Shown here piece by piece: positions 28,619-36,721 of a stretch of 44,328 nucleotides of DNA. Below the pieces are notes generated by a model. That model saw only the letters and a list, made by a program, of their open reading frames with translations. It was not told the DNA's origin and did no database searches. Both the position numbers and the translations under genes were made by a program. The stretch is from Pseudoalteromonas rubra (GTDB taxonomy: Bacteria > Pseudomonadota > Gammaproteobacteria > Enterobacterales > Alteromonadaceae), in assembly GCF_000967655.1 (NCBI RefSeq), contig NZ_JXYA01000013.1, positions 1-44,328 of the forward strand. The letters are read 5' to 3'. Position 1 is the stretch's first letter. Each line of letters opens with the position of its first letter.

Positions 28619-29281
28619 ATGGCAGAACAAGAGCAAACCCTATTCGCTAAGCGCTTTCGCGGCTTCTTTCCGGTCGTCATTGACGTTGAAACCGCAGGCT
28701 TTAATAAAGACACCGACGCATTGCTGGAAATTGCCGTCAGCATGCTCAAGATGGACGAACAGGGCCTGCTCAGCCTCGACCACACGGTACACTTTCATGT
28801 TGCCCCGTTTGAAGGCGCCAATATCGAGCAGTCGGCGATTGACTTTAACGGCATTGACCCTTTCAGTGCGCTGCGTGGCGCGGTCGCGGAAGAAGAAGCC
28901 ATTAAAGAGATCTGTAAAGCCGTGCGCAAAGCGCAAAAGGCCGCCGGGTGTCAGCGCTCGGTGGTGGTGGCCCACAATGCCGCATTTGACCACGGGTTTT
29001 TAAACGCAGCCATTGAGCGCTGCAAAATCAAACGTACTCCGTTTCATCCGTTTGTGAGTTTTGATACAACCTCGCTGGCCGGACTGGCACTGGGGCAGAC
29101 CGTTTTGGCCAAAGCGTGTCGCACGGCGGGCATTGAGTTTGATAACAGTCAGGCGCACTCAGCGCTGTACGATACAGAGCGCACCGCGGAGCTGTTTTGT
29201 CATATAGTTAATAAATGGCAGGCTTTGGGTGGCTGGCCTTTACCGGAAGGTGACGAGCCAAGCGACGACGAAACCGCATAG
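28619..29281 (+). CDS. rnt: Ribonuclease T
   Basis: A DEDDh 3'-5' exonuclease of 220 residues that trims tRNA and other stable RNA ends. The catalytic motifs are VIDVETAGF (Exo I), [10 protein letters not shown] (Exo II) and the histidine and aspartate of [15 protein letters not shown] (Exo III). Length matches E. coli RNase T. It stands between divergent motY and convergent fapA-like genes. It could take part in maturing the nearby tmRNA, but that is general knowledge rather than context. Confidence 0.96.
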   Translation: MAEQEQTLFAKRFRGFFPVVIDVETAGFNKDTDALLEIAVSMLKMDEQGLLSLDHTVHFHVAPFEGANIEQSAIDFNGIDPFSALRGAVAEEEAIKEICKAVRKAQKAAGCQRSVVVAHNAAFDHGFLNAAIERCKIKRTPFHPFVSFDTTSLAGLALGQTVLAKACRTAGIEFDNSQAHSALYDTERTAELFCHIVNKWQALGGWPLPEGDEPSDDETA

Positions 29282-29324
29282 GCACTGTAAATGCGCGATA
29301 CCCACCAGAGGTATCGCGACACCA

Positions 29325-30962
29325 CTATCCGGTCGCGAACTCCTGCGTGATCTTCCCTTCATCCAGCAACACAGAATGCGGCGGATAGATCCGCGAGAAA
29401 GACTTACTGTCGCGGGCAATGGTCAGCTCAATCCCCGGATGCATGAGTTCATTAATCTTGATCCGACTCATTTTCAACAACCTTGCCAGCTTATGCTGCA
29501 CCAGCTTCATGTTGCGCTGATTGCGCGCGTAATGCTTACTGAGTTGCTTTTCATTCTGAGCCAGTTTAGTGAGGTAGGCATCGCGCTTGATAGAAGCCGG
29601 CGCTTTTTGTGCCTTGATCTGTGCCCGTTTCAGAGCGAGGGTTTTATCGGCAAGGCGTTTTTCAAGATCTTTAAATTCTTGCTGTTTTTGTTTTAGCATG
29701 TGCCAGTCCTGGGCCAGCGCAATGCGCGTTCGGGTACCCGAAGGTGCGCCCACTTCACCGGCTTCAATGCGCATTGCATCGAATACAGTACCGCCAATCA
29801 GTTTGCCTCTTGGCGTATCGCCTTTTCCGACCCGGATCATGCGTTTAGCCCTGAGGTCGCAATGCAATACCTGGCGCTCTATCAATAAGTCCTGCTCAGA
29901 TTCAATATGGCAATACTGCGCATAGCCAATAGAAACGGTACGCTTTGCTTTTATGCAACAGCTGAAGTCTTCACCTTCTTCGCGCTTACGACCAATCACA
30001 CCCAGCATTACCGTCACCGCGCCATTGCTTTCAAGGTGCGCTGACTCAACAAAGCCAATCACCGTAATATCGCCAGAGGCTTTGATCTTCATACCGTCTT
30101 TTACATCGCCGCTGACAATCACACTGCCATCGAACTCAATATGGCCGGTGGTCACATCCACCTGGTCATAACACAATACATCGTCGACCCGGATCCCGCG
30201 CGGGATAGCCACGGGCACCCCCTTGGAATCAGCGATTAACAAATTAGGGTCGTCAGGAGAAATTTTGGTGCCTTCCGGTACTTCCAGCGCAAAGTCTTTA
30301 CCCTGTTTGGGCTCAAGCACATCACCGAATACTGAATACCCTTCTTCACCGGGCGTTGGTGGCACACGCTTCATCAGCGGACTACCGGGACTGACAGTGA
30401 TAATGGCGCCAAGGTCTCGCATATCGACCTTGCCACCGTCTTTTTGTTGCGGGCTCAGCACTCTGTCCTGCGCTGTCATACACAAACGGACGAATCTGGC
30501 GTCAGTGCCATCTTTAGCTCGCTGACCGTGGGCCACAATGCCGCTGTAAACACTGCCGGGAGACTGCTCAAACTGCTGTCCAAGGAAGGTATCCAGCGCT
30601 TGCTTACTGATCCCCCGTTTTACACCGGCTGCTTTAAGCGCTTCGCGGGCCTGGTCCATAGTGACCATTTTACCGCCACGTGCTGTGGTCAGTCGTGCCT
30701 CTGCCATCATATTGTTGTCGTCCACCCGGACAGACAACTCGGCATCAACCGCCTTAGCAACTATTAAAGAATCCTTTTCTCTATCATCCGACGGCGAAAA
30801 CAACTGCCCGATATTGGCATGTATGATATCAAAGTCGGCATAAGGAGAGCTTTCCAGCGCCTCAACAAGCTGCGCGGAACTGGCCGGAAATCCGGTATTT
30901 GCAGGGTGCTCGTTAATTGAAACGTACCCCGACTCCTCATCAAAATGAAACAAAGACATCAC
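29325..30962 (-). CDS. FapA family protein (DUF342)
   Basis: A 545-residue cytoplasmic protein of the DUF342/FapA family. The N-terminal third is mixed; the centre (about 170-390) is a parallel beta-helix typical of the family, with PGSPLMKRVPPTPGEEGYSVFG and many short hydrophobic strands; the region about 400-480 is a Lys/Gln-rich coiled coil (KQKQQEFKDLEKRLADK); the tail is a short beta domain. Family members sit near flagellar or signal-transduction genes and one binds DNA-gating or kinase partners, but the role here is unknown. Two ATG codons lie side by side at the start. Confidence 0.88.
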   Translation of the reverse strand: MMSLFHFDEESGYVSINEHPANTGFPASSAQLVEALESSPYADFDIIHANIGQLFSPSDDREKDSLIVAKAVDAELSVRVDDNNMMAEARLTTARGGKMVTMDQAREALKAAGVKRGISKQALDTFLGQQFEQSPGSVYSGIVAHGQRAKDGTDARFVRLCMTAQDRVLSPQQKDGGKVDMRDLGAIITVSPGSPLMKRVPPTPGEEGYSVFGDVLEPKQGKDFALEVPEGTKISPDDPNLLIADSKGVPVAIPRGIRVDDVLCYDQVDVTTGHIEFDGSVIVSGDVKDGMKIKASGDITVIGFVESAHLESNGAVTVMLGVIGRKREEGEDFSCCIKAKRTVSIGYAQYCHIESEQDLLIERQVLHCDLRAKRMIRVGKGDTPRGKLIGGTVFDAMRIEAGEVGAPSGTRTRIALAQDWHMLKQKQQEFKDLEKRLADKTLALKRAQIKAQKAPASIKRDAYLTKLAQNEKQLSKHYARNQRNMKLVQHKLARLLKMSRIKINELMHPGIELTIARDSKSFSRIYPPHSVLLDEGKITQEFATG

Positions 30963-31490
30963 TTACTTCCCGAAAATTATGCATGATGTTATTAAAATTA
31001 TTATGCACTACCAGGTCTATACATAGGACAAGCGCCGCTGTGTAGCCTCTTAATACTGTATTGCATCCTTGCTGACAATCTGTATAGAGCCTAAACAGAA
31101 AACAGCCTGTTATGTCATCGCCATAAAAACATGTGTGCTTTTAAGTGCGCTGACAGCAAGTCCCATCATTTTACAGTTGTACCTATTTATTTAAGTTACT
31201 TTTGGCAAACAACAAAAATAATTTGGAAAAAATACAACCAAAGTGCTATATTTCCCATAATCTAAGATGCAGCCAAAATTCAAACCTAGCTAAAACAGGT
31301 ACGAACCAGTCAAACTGACCAACAACAGTGCGTTAAAACAACCATTGCCTCGCCTTATTTGAGCACAACCTTGTCTAATTGTTAAGTCCAACCAGCCGCT
31401 CAGTTACACAAAATATAAACGATTGTAAATGAGACTTGAGTATAAAACCGCCAAGTAGCTATTATCATTGTACTTATCGGCAAACTTCGC
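30963..31490. other. Gene-free region between the FapA gene and ssrA
   Basis: About 530 bp of AT-rich sequence with no gene I can support. The right end leads into the ssrA promoter; the left end should hold the promoter of the FapA-family gene. No repeats or hairpins stand out. Confidence 0.5.
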
Positions 31491-31520
31491 TTGAGCTTTA
31501 GGGATTTTATTGGGTATAAT
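31491..31520 (+). promoter_or_regulatory. ssrA promoter
   Basis: TTGAGC at 31491-31496 and a perfect TATAAT at 31515-31520 with an 18-base spacer, about 28 bp before the mature 5' end. The short leader would be removed by RNase P. Confidence 0.8.
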
Positions 31521-31547
31521 CGCAATTACTGACTGAAAGAGATTTCA

Positions 31548-31904
31548 GGGGCTGATTAGGATTCGACAGGATTCATGAAGCCTGAGGTGCATGTCGAGGG
31601 GCGGTTGGCCTCGTAAAAAAGCCGCATTTAAAGTAATCGCAAACGACGATAACTACGCTCTAGCGGCATAATAGCCCGCTAGCACTCCTCCATGAAATGC
31701 TTGTGGTTCTGGTTCTGGAGTGTCACCCTACACAAGATCGCTACGGAAACCCTGGCCGGGGTTGAAGGGCTAAAACTAAGCGGCCTCGCCTTTACTTATC
31801 GTGTTCGTCCGAGACTTAAAGGTTAACCAAAAGACGATACTAAACATGTAGGACCGAAGGTCGACGCTTTCTGGACGGGGGTTCAAATCCCCCCAGCTCC
31901 ACCA
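31548..31904 (+). ncRNA. ssrA: Transfer-messenger RNA (tmRNA, SsrA)
   Basis: The 357-nt RNA begins GGGGCTGATTAGGATTCGAC and ends with the T-arm GGGTTCAAATCCC and acceptor CAGCTCCACCA, which pairs with the 5' end. The tag reading frame runs from GCA at 31639 to the stop at 31669-31671 and encodes ANDDNYALAA, ending in the ALAA degron recognised by ClpXP. The CCA is encoded. The 3' end from 31861 is identical to the prophage right end, so the functional gene was rebuilt by the phage att sequence. It works with SmpB, encoded at 23503-23982. Confidence 0.98.
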
Positions 31905-31905
31905 C
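31861..31905 (+). repeat. attL, 45-bp direct repeat in the ssrA 3' end
   Basis: Identical over 45 bases to 42213-42257; the flanking bases differ on both sides. It covers the T-arm, acceptor and CCA of tmRNA, a classic target of tyrosine integrases. The pair bounds the prophage. Confidence 0.95.
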
Positions 31906-31923
31906 TTTAAAGTGTTATAAAAC

Positions 31924-31959
31924 AGCCAGTTAGAGAGGTAATCTTTAACTGGCTTTTTT
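31924..31959 (+). terminator. Prophage-borne terminator for ssrA
   Basis: Stem AGCCAGTTA / TAACTGGCT, extendable to 12 bp, followed by six T, 20 bp after the tmRNA CCA. It lies inside the prophage, so it replaces the terminator displaced to 42270. Confidence 0.88.
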
Positions 31960-32319
31960 GTGCCTGATGGAAACATCCAATTTTCATCCACTTTTTTTTA
32001 GGCTTATCAGGACTGCGATTCAACTTATCACGCGCAGTTCAAATAAATCTCGCAGTCACCCCCGGAGAAAAAACAGCGGCGAACCACAAATAAAAACCCT
32101 AGCGTTTGTGATACCCGGGTTTAAATATCAATGGCACTGGAATGCTTATCACAGCCTTCGGCTGTCCTGCTCAGGTGTATCTGATTTTTAATAGTGGTGA
32201 TTTGTGACTTGTGTGACTTAGGGGTGATTTGATTGATTGAAATTCAACAAGTTGAATTGCAATCAATCAAATCACCCATTAAAGAAGAGGCAGCACCTTA
32301 GCGCTTGGATGTGGTAGAT
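31960..32319. other. Prophage left-end non-coding region
   Basis: About 360 bp without a gene, between attL and the end of the structural operon. It contains a small hairpin (ACAGCC at 32151, GGCTGT at 32160) and the large hairpin at 32222-32277. In inoviruses the main intergenic region holds the complementary-strand origin and packaging signal, so this is the most likely place for them. Confidence 0.55.
32222..32277. repeat. Long hairpin: candidate packaging signal or ssDNA origin
   Basis: Arms of 18 perfectly matched bases (32222-32239 and 32260-32277), one mismatch, then 8 more paired bases around a two-base AA loop at 32249-32250: 26 pairs in 56 bases. No T-run follows on either strand, which argues against a simple terminator. 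On single-stranded phage DNA this would form a very stable stem. Confidence 0.7.
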
Positions 32320-32514
32320 TCATTTATTTCTAATCGAAACAAATTTGTTTGTATTCATGTCCCTGGCAACAAGCATAGGCTCACAATGGCGGTTACGCCT
32401 GAAAAACTCGATTAACTCCCGCAACTCAGGCTCCATTTCTTCAGGTAGCCACACAGTCGTCTTTTTCAATCCTTCTGACTTGAGCTTGTCTTCATATCGA
32501 TTTTGTTTAGTCAT
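32320..32514 (-). CDS. Small ribbon-helix-helix-like regulator at the end of the phage operon
   Basis: A 64-residue protein with KKTTVWLPEEMEPELREL, a strand followed by an acidic helix as in Arc/MetJ ribbon-helix-helix proteins, then a second helix ELIEFFRRN. It is the last gene of the leftward phage operon, 9 bp after the Zot gene, with an AAGGTGG ribosome site 4 bases before ATG. It may control phage transcription or copy number. RHH proteins of this size occur in other filamentous phages, but its DNA target is unknown. Confidence 0.65.
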   Translation of the reverse strand: MTKQNRYEDKLKSEGLKKTTVWLPEEMEPELRELIEFFRRNRHCEPMLVARDMNTNKFVSIRNK

Positions 32515-32523
32515 GTGACCACC

Positions 32524-33678
32524 TTAGTTACCAATATCACTTTTAAGGTCGGGTGCAACATCATCAGGAATTTGCCTAAACACATCCCGATTAGGCTTGT
32601 ACCTAAACACCGCAGCGAGCACGTCTTTGTAATACGCCTCGATGCCTAGTTCTGTTTTCCTGAGGCGATACCCGAGCATCAATAGTTCGTTGCGGCTAAA
32701 CACATCAACGGTTTGGCGGGACGCTGTTTGGACAACGAGTAACAAGTCAACTATCTGCCCCTTGTAAACCTCTTCGTATGTGATGTAGGCGGAGTTATTT
32801 TGTATGGTCTCCCTAATTTTTTGATATGGGTGTACAGCTGATTTGGGAGCGTCGTTAAAATTCGGCTGAGTGTTCGGCGTGTGTTTTACACTGCTGGTTG
32901 TGCTGGGTTGCGGCTGTACAGCCTGCTGTGATTGGGGTGTTTTGGGGTCGCCATTTACCATGCCCACATCACCGGAAAACAGACTGACCAGATACCAGAT
33001 AGCAGCAATAACCACACAAACGAATACAGGCAGATAAATTCGAAAGGCAGGGCTTTTAAATATATTTACACGGTCATCACTATATACATCTGTATTATCT
33101 GTTTCAGCCTGATGCGATGCATATAACCCGAAATATTTTTCATCGTATTTACCGGAACCTGATTTTATTTTGTGAAATACAATATCTCCCTTTTCACCAT
33201 TTATAGAGCCCTGATACATTTCCCACTTGTATTTATTATCAAGACCAACCATGGATAATTTGAGGAAGGTTATTTTACGCTCTATACGTCTGCGCCATGT
33301 TGTATGCACATCAGCCAGCGCCTGACCCATACCGATTATATCTATCCCTCTATGCCTGTGTTCGGCAATAAACTGGGTCATTTCATCGGTGAGTTTCTGC
33401 CTACCAGAACGGAAAAAGTTTTGCATTTCATCAATGATGACGAGACTGTCATTCGTGACAATCTCAGGGATTTTCTGTACATCATCTTCACTGATTTCGA
33501 TGTACAGGTCGCGTACCTCCTGCTCTGACTTGTCAATGAGCTGAGCGCACATAGCAAAGTTAAAGCCATTGAGTCGGGCGTAAACACGACGGCCCGACTT
33601 GAGCGCTGGGAGTATGTGAGCAACTGTTGCCTCGTAGGATTTACCAGAGCCTGGCAAACCCTCATGGAATATAATCAT
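32524..33678 (-). CDS. Zot-domain assembly ATPase (pI-like)
   Basis: The inner-membrane motor of filamentous phage extrusion, equivalent to M13 pI and to Zot of CTX phage. The 384 residues begin with Walker A GLPGSGKS at residues 7-14 and Walker B LVIIDE at 79-84, followed by the conserved QHRHRG-like segment EHRHRGIDIIGMGQ. A membrane helix (IYLPVFVCVVIAAIWYLVSLF) lies near residues 213-233, with a C-terminal periplasmic part of about 150 residues including a Gln/Pro/Thr-rich linker. GGAG lies 6 bases before the ATG. The 9-bp gap to the pVI-like gene shows one operon. No eukaryotic toxin activity should be inferred from the Zot name. Confidence 0.95.
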   Translation of the reverse strand: MIIFHEGLPGSGKSYEATVAHILPALKSGRRVYARLNGFNFAMCAQLIDKSEQEVRDLYIEISEDDVQKIPEIVTNDSLVIIDEMQNFFRSGRQKLTDEMTQFIAEHRHRGIDIIGMGQALADVHTTWRRRIERKITFLKLSMVGLDNKYKWEMYQGSINGEKGDIVFHKIKSGSGKYDEKYFGLYASHQAETDNTDVYSDDRVNIFKSPAFRIYLPVFVCVVIAAIWYLVSLFSGDVGMVNGDPKTPQSQQAVQPQPSTTSSVKHTPNTQPNFNDAPKSAVHPYQKIRETIQNNSAYITYEEVYKGQIVDLLLVVQTASRQTVDVFSRNELLMLGYRLRKTELGIEAYYKDVLAAVFRYKPNRDVFRQIPDDVAPDLKSDIGN

Positions 33679-33687
33679 TGCAATCTC

Positions 33688-34011
33688 CTACCATTGACCA
33701 AGCGTAAATAATTTACGGGTTAGTCTGAATGTATAACCAAGGCCAATAATGGCGAGCGCATTATCAAACCCGGTTGCACCCAGTAAATAGGACACGTCAG
33801 CAGGTATGCTAGATGTAAATGCGGATATTCCAGCAGATATAAATTCAGGCGGGTCAATCAGCGAAAAAACGTGCCTGATACCCTCCAAAAATAATGAAAA
33901 TATTTGCAGGGCAACCCACATAAAGGCATTAACAACAAACAGTATAATATCGTAACACCAGTCTATAATTGCCTGCCACGTATCACGCAGCCATGTAATA
34001 AAATCACTCAA
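33688..34011 (-). CDS. Minor coat protein, pVI-like (DUF2523 type)
   Basis: A 107-residue membrane protein with two or three hydrophobic helices (IILFVVNAFMWVALQIFSLFL; a Gly/Ala-rich one near 70-90) and a basic C-terminus RKLFTLGQW. Size, topology and position between the adsorption protein and Zot match pVI or DUF2523 proteins, which cap the virion end with pIII. The conserved DVSYLLGATGFDNALAIIGLGYTFRLTRKL segment is typical. It overlaps the preceding gene by 8 bp. Confidence 0.85.
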   Translation of the reverse strand: MSDFITWLRDTWQAIIDWCYDIILFVVNAFMWVALQIFSLFLEGIRHVFSLIDPPEFISAGISAFTSSIPADVSYLLGATGFDNALAIIGLGYTFRLTRKLFTLGQW

Positions 34012-35746
34012 TTGCTATCCTCCATGCAAAGAAACCAGCGCACAATTGCAGTATGGCCGCGATATAAGGCAGGATGCCCTGAACAGCAGGCGAACAAAAC
34101 TGGTCTATGTTTATGTCAAATGACGCCCCCATGACGTTAACAGACGTGCTCCATGTGGGGCAGCTACCACCAAATGAGGCATCAAAAAAGCCGTCTACTG
34201 CTGAAAAGATTGGTTGGGATTTAATCTCATTCACGTGATTTTCTAGGACCGTGCCGAAGTTCTCATTCTCCCAGTCGAAATTGGCAATTTCAGACCATGC
34301 ATCAGGTCTGTCAGAGGTGTTGAGTGTGGGCAGTTCTCCATCGCCAGTACCGCCTAGACCCTCTAAAATCTCGGTTTGTTTGGAAAGCTCTTCGATAATC
34401 CCATCTTCATCGACACCGTTTACCTCGGCAACAGAGCCATCATCGCAGGCAATACGGGCATCATGACCGTTAACACGACTAACGGAACAGCTTTTGCCGT
34501 CTTCCCCATCTTCGCCCTTTTCGCCGTCCTCGCCATCATTAACCGCGACGGATGATTCAGCGCATGTGATAGTTGCGCCATTAGGTGTATTTACAACTGA
34601 GCACCCTATCCCATCCTCGCCGTCCTCACCATCACGACCATCTAAGCCACGCAAACCTTGCTCCCCCTGCTCACCTTGCAAACCTTGCTCCCCTTGCTCC
34701 CCCTGCTCGCCTTTCAACTGGCCTGAAGCGGCCAACTGGTTGAGCTGTTCCTGAGAGATATATGACGCCTCGATTGCAGCAATGCGCTGGTTGTCCAGCG
34801 CTGATGCTTGAGCTAATCCCTCTACTGTGTTCCAGTTGATGGCAATATCACTGGTTGGACATTCAACACGTATAATGCCGGATGATGATGTGGTGGTGCA
34901 GAACCGGTCCTCGTAGTCTCCCATTGGGGACTCCGCATTGTGACAGCTGGCACCTGTAAACGTACCACCCCCGACTGGGCTCCAGTAGGTGTGAGAGTCG
35001 GTAGAGTACTGGTCTATCCAGACCTGAGATGTGACCTCGCAGTATTTTGTTTGGCCAGTTGAATCGGTGCCATTCTCGACGCACCGCAATTTACTACTAT
35101 CTGGATGGGTGGCATTATCGACCTTTACACCATAAAAGCCATCATTATTACCAACCATGGATGAGCAGCTTTTAGGACGCTCGTTCTTATCCACTTGGCT
35201 TAATTTTTTGTAGCACATTTCAGGTTGAGACGAGTCTATAAAACATTCATCGCCGATGCATGACACAGACATTTTGTGTCGATGCAACGGTGAGTCATCA
35301 GGGGGGCATGTTTTGCGCTGTTCTTGTCCACCCAATCCCTTAGCAGTTCGGGCCATACTAATACTGTATCTAGATAGTGGGCAATGTTCCTGCGTCCCCC
35401 TGCCTACTGTGTATATAGCGTCATAGCCGTCAAACTCAACACTCCACGCGCAAAATTCGCCGTCAGGCTGAGCACCAAAGATGCTATGCCAAGTAGACTG
35501 GCACGCGGCGAGCATCGACGTTCCGACGGATACACCTGTCGATGACGTATGACATTGATATTCACCCACCGTTTCGATTTTTGGTGAGAGGCCCATCAGG
35601 TCGTATTCATCGCGCAAATTAGCCAACGCGCCGAACGAAAAAACGGTAAACAATATTAAAACAAGCCACGTCTTCAACAGTAAAAACGCCGTTCTGACCG
35701 GGTGCCTGAGCACAAAAAGCAGTAAAATAAGCGCCTTACGACTCAT
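34004..35746 (-). CDS. Phage adsorption protein (pIII/TspB-like) with collagen-like tracts
   Basis: A 580-residue virion tip protein. The start at 35746 gives a long signal-like N-terminus ([20 protein letters not shown], then [15 protein letters not shown]); another in-frame ATG at 35794 with GGGGGA upstream would add 16 residues overlapping the small gene 35736-35813. The N-terminal 330 residues are Cys-rich and probably bind the receptor. Residues 346-381 are twelve perfect Gly-X-Y triplets rich in GEQ and GED; a second run of five triplets lies at 405-419. Each run is linked to a Cys-bounded module of the form CSV..NG..I.C...SVA.VN, present twice. The C-terminus has paired cysteines ([15 protein letters not shown]) and a final membrane helix, as in TspB-type pIII proteins. 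Confidence 0.85.
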   Translation of the reverse strand: MSRKALILLLFVLRHPVRTAFLLLKTWLVLILFTVFSFGALANLRDEYDLMGLSPKIETVGEYQCHTSSTGVSVGTSMLAACQSTWHSIFGAQPDGEFCAWSVEFDGYDAIYTVGRGTQEHCPLSRYSISMARTAKGLGGQEQRKTCPPDDSPLHRHKMSVSCIGDECFIDSSQPEMCYKKLSQVDKNERPKSCSSMVGNNDGFYGVKVDNATHPDSSKLRCVENGTDSTGQTKYCEVTSQVWIDQYSTDSHTYWSPVGGGTFTGASCHNAESPMGDYEDRFCTTTSSSGIIRVECPTSDIAINWNTVEGLAQASALDNQRIAAIEASYISQEQLNQLAASGQLKGEQGEQGEQGLQGEQGEQGLRGLDGRDGEDGEDGIGCSVVNTPNGATITCAESSVAVNDGEDGEKGEDGEDGKSCSVSRVNGHDARIACDDGSVAEVNGVDEDGIIEELSKQTEILEGLGGTGDGELPTLNTSDRPDAWSEIANFDWENENFGTVLENHVNEIKSQPIFSAVDGFFDASFGGSCPTWSTSVNVMGASFDINIDQFCSPAVQGILPYIAAILQLCAGFFAWRIAIE

Positions 35747-35813
35747 TAAAGCCGCGAACGATAGCAGCCGCACACGCGATACCCAATGCTGCATAGTAAA
35801 TCCCCCAAATCAT
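35736..35813 (-). CDS. 25-residue hydrophobic peptide, candidate pVII/pIX-like minor coat
   Basis: The ORF encodes MIWGIYYAALGIACAAAIVR plus five residues, a single membrane helix with a polar tail, in the position where inoviruses carry their 20-45-residue tip proteins. GGGAG lies 8 bases before the ATG. Its stop overlaps the ATG at 35746 of the adsorption protein by 11 bases, implying coupling. Size and place fit pVII or pIX; sequence alone cannot prove it. Confidence 0.6.
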   Translation of the reverse strand: MIWGIYYAALGIACAAAIVRGFNES

Positions 35814-35831
35814 TTTAATGTCTCCCAGATC

Positions 35832-35854
35832 TAAAAAGCCCCACTCGGGGGCTT
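35832..35854 (-). terminator. Terminator after the major coat gene
   Basis: Leftward transcript forms AAGCCCC / GGGGCTT with a five-base loop and a T-run of five. It follows the coat gene by 22 bp; a partial terminator here, as after M13 gene VIII, would raise coat over tip-protein expression. Confidence 0.85.
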
Positions 35855-35875
35855 GATTTGTGTAACGTGTATCAA

Positions 35876-36010
35876 CTAGCCGAACCAGCCGATAACCTTG
35901 TTGTATCCCCACTTAGCAACGCCGGGAAGGATTTTGACAGCTGCAATTGCGGTGATGGCTGAAACAATGGTTGTTGCGTCTACTGCTGATGTAACATTGG
36001 TAAAGTCCAT
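35876..36010 (-). CDS. Major coat protein (pVIII-like), no signal peptide
   Basis: A 44-residue protein: acidic N-terminus (MDFTNVTSAVDATT), a hydrophobic helix about residues 13-32 (IVSAITAIAAVKILPGVA) and a basic, aromatic C-terminus (KWGYNKVIGWFG) that would face the packaged DNA. This is the normal charge layout of a filamentous phage coat. AAGGAG lies 7 bases before the ATG, and an in-frame TAA lies 21 bases further up with no start between, so no cleavable leader can exist. The 44-residue, leaderless form resembles Pf3, whose coat inserts by YidC without Sec. A terminator follows. Confidence 0.88.
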   Translation of the reverse strand: MDFTNVTSAVDATTIVSAITAIAAVKILPGVAKWGYNKVIGWFG

Positions 36011-36028
36011 GATGTGTCTCCTTAGACA

Positions 36029-36295
36029 TTAGTTTTGGTCGTGTTCCGGTCGGAACCAGTTAATAACCGTCCCGTATCCCCACGATACGAGATAGCAAAT
36101 CAATACCAGCGAGAACCCAGCCATAAACAATTGCTGTGCGGTCGCTTGGTCGATAACGCTGGGGTCAAACAACGATGACCCGAGCAAAAATTGTTGGTAC
36201 TCGGTAGGCTCCAGCAAAACGAATCCGCTACAATCCTCGATGCTCTGAGCAGTGGGTGTTAGCTGGCCGTGTTGTAGTTCTACGCAAGTCGCCAT
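36029..36295 (-). CDS. Small inovirus membrane protein upstream of the coat gene
   Basis: An 88-residue protein with a conserved N-terminal part (CVELQHGQ, then IEDCSGFVLLEPTEYQQFL, two cysteines) and one membrane helix (LFMAGFSLVLICYLVSWGYGTVI) followed by a short charged tail. Proteins of this shape, with the CSGFVLL motif, are common just upstream of the major coat gene in inoviruses of pseudomonads, Ralstonia and Xanthomonas. The role is unknown; a minor coat or assembly role is likely. Three bases separate it from the upstream gene. Confidence 0.7.
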   Translation of the reverse strand: MATCVELQHGQLTPTAQSIEDCSGFVLLEPTEYQQFLLGSSLFDPSVIDQATAQQLFMAGFSLVLICYLVSWGYGTVINWFRPEHDQN

Positions 36296-36298
36296 TAA

Positions 36299-36622
36299 TT
36301 AGCCCGCCTTTTTCAATTCAGTTGCAATCGAATTTAAGCGGAAGCCATTCCATGCCATTTGGCGTGCAACGTTCGCGCCCTCGTAATACTCAAGGTTGAG
36401 TAGCACAGGCTTTAGTCCCCAGCCGTTTGGGTCAGACTGCAACGATTCAAGCTGGCGATACGTACCATCAGCCACCTGCTCGGGTGTGACCTTAACTGTC
36501 CAGATACTCGCCGGGTTTTTCGTATGAAATTTAAACTCACCGGACTGAGGCAGCGGCGCGCCCTTGTCGTCGGTTTTGTTTACTAAATTCACATCGGTGA
36601 TAGCGCCTTCAATGCTAGCCAT
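36299..36622 (-). CDS. Putative phage single-stranded DNA-binding protein (pV-like)
   Basis: A 107-residue soluble protein in the position of gene V, between replication initiator and coat genes. It is predicted beta-rich, with aromatic residues spread as in OB-type ssDNA binders (IWTV, YRQL, WGLKPVLLNLEYYEG). GGAG lies 8 bases before the ATG. Sequence similarity to M13 pV is not obvious by eye, so the call rests on size, composition and position. Confidence 0.6.
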   Translation of the reverse strand: MASIEGAITDVNLVNKTDDKGAPLPQSGEFKFHTKNPASIWTVKVTPEQVADGTYRQLESLQSDPNGWGLKPVLLNLEYYEGANVARQMAWNGFRLNSIATELKKAG

Positions 36623-36624
36623 GT

Positions 36625-36702
36625 CTATTGCTCCTTTATGTAGCTTTCAATTAGTTGATACTGAGATGTCAAAAAATCTCGTAGTTGTACCTGATAGTTC
36701 AT
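36625..36702 (-). CDS. Possible 25-residue gene between Rep and the ssDNA-binding candidate
   Basis: ATG at 36702 follows AGAGG by 6 bases and opens a 25-codon frame MNYQVQLRDFLTSQYQLIES plus YIKEQ, an amphipathic helix. It fills the 100-bp gap after the initiator gene, and the next gene's ribosome site lies in its last codons. It could be a real small gene or merely a coupling leader. Confidence 0.4.
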   Translation of the reverse strand: MNYQVQLRDFLTSQYQLIESYIKEQ

Positions 36703-36721
36703 ATTCGCCTCTGGGTTACAG

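Noticed and set aside
31776..31991. 71-residue leftward frame antisense to the tmRNA 3' end (contains WWSWGDLNPRPESVD)
   Set aside because: The motif is the reverse reading of the T-arm and acceptor of a stable RNA, a common false gene. The same applies to 42059-42259 at attR.
34494..34754. Pro/Ser-rich repeat frame on the plus strand
   Set aside because: It is the antisense of the Gly-X-Y tract of the adsorption protein, so the repeats are a shadow.
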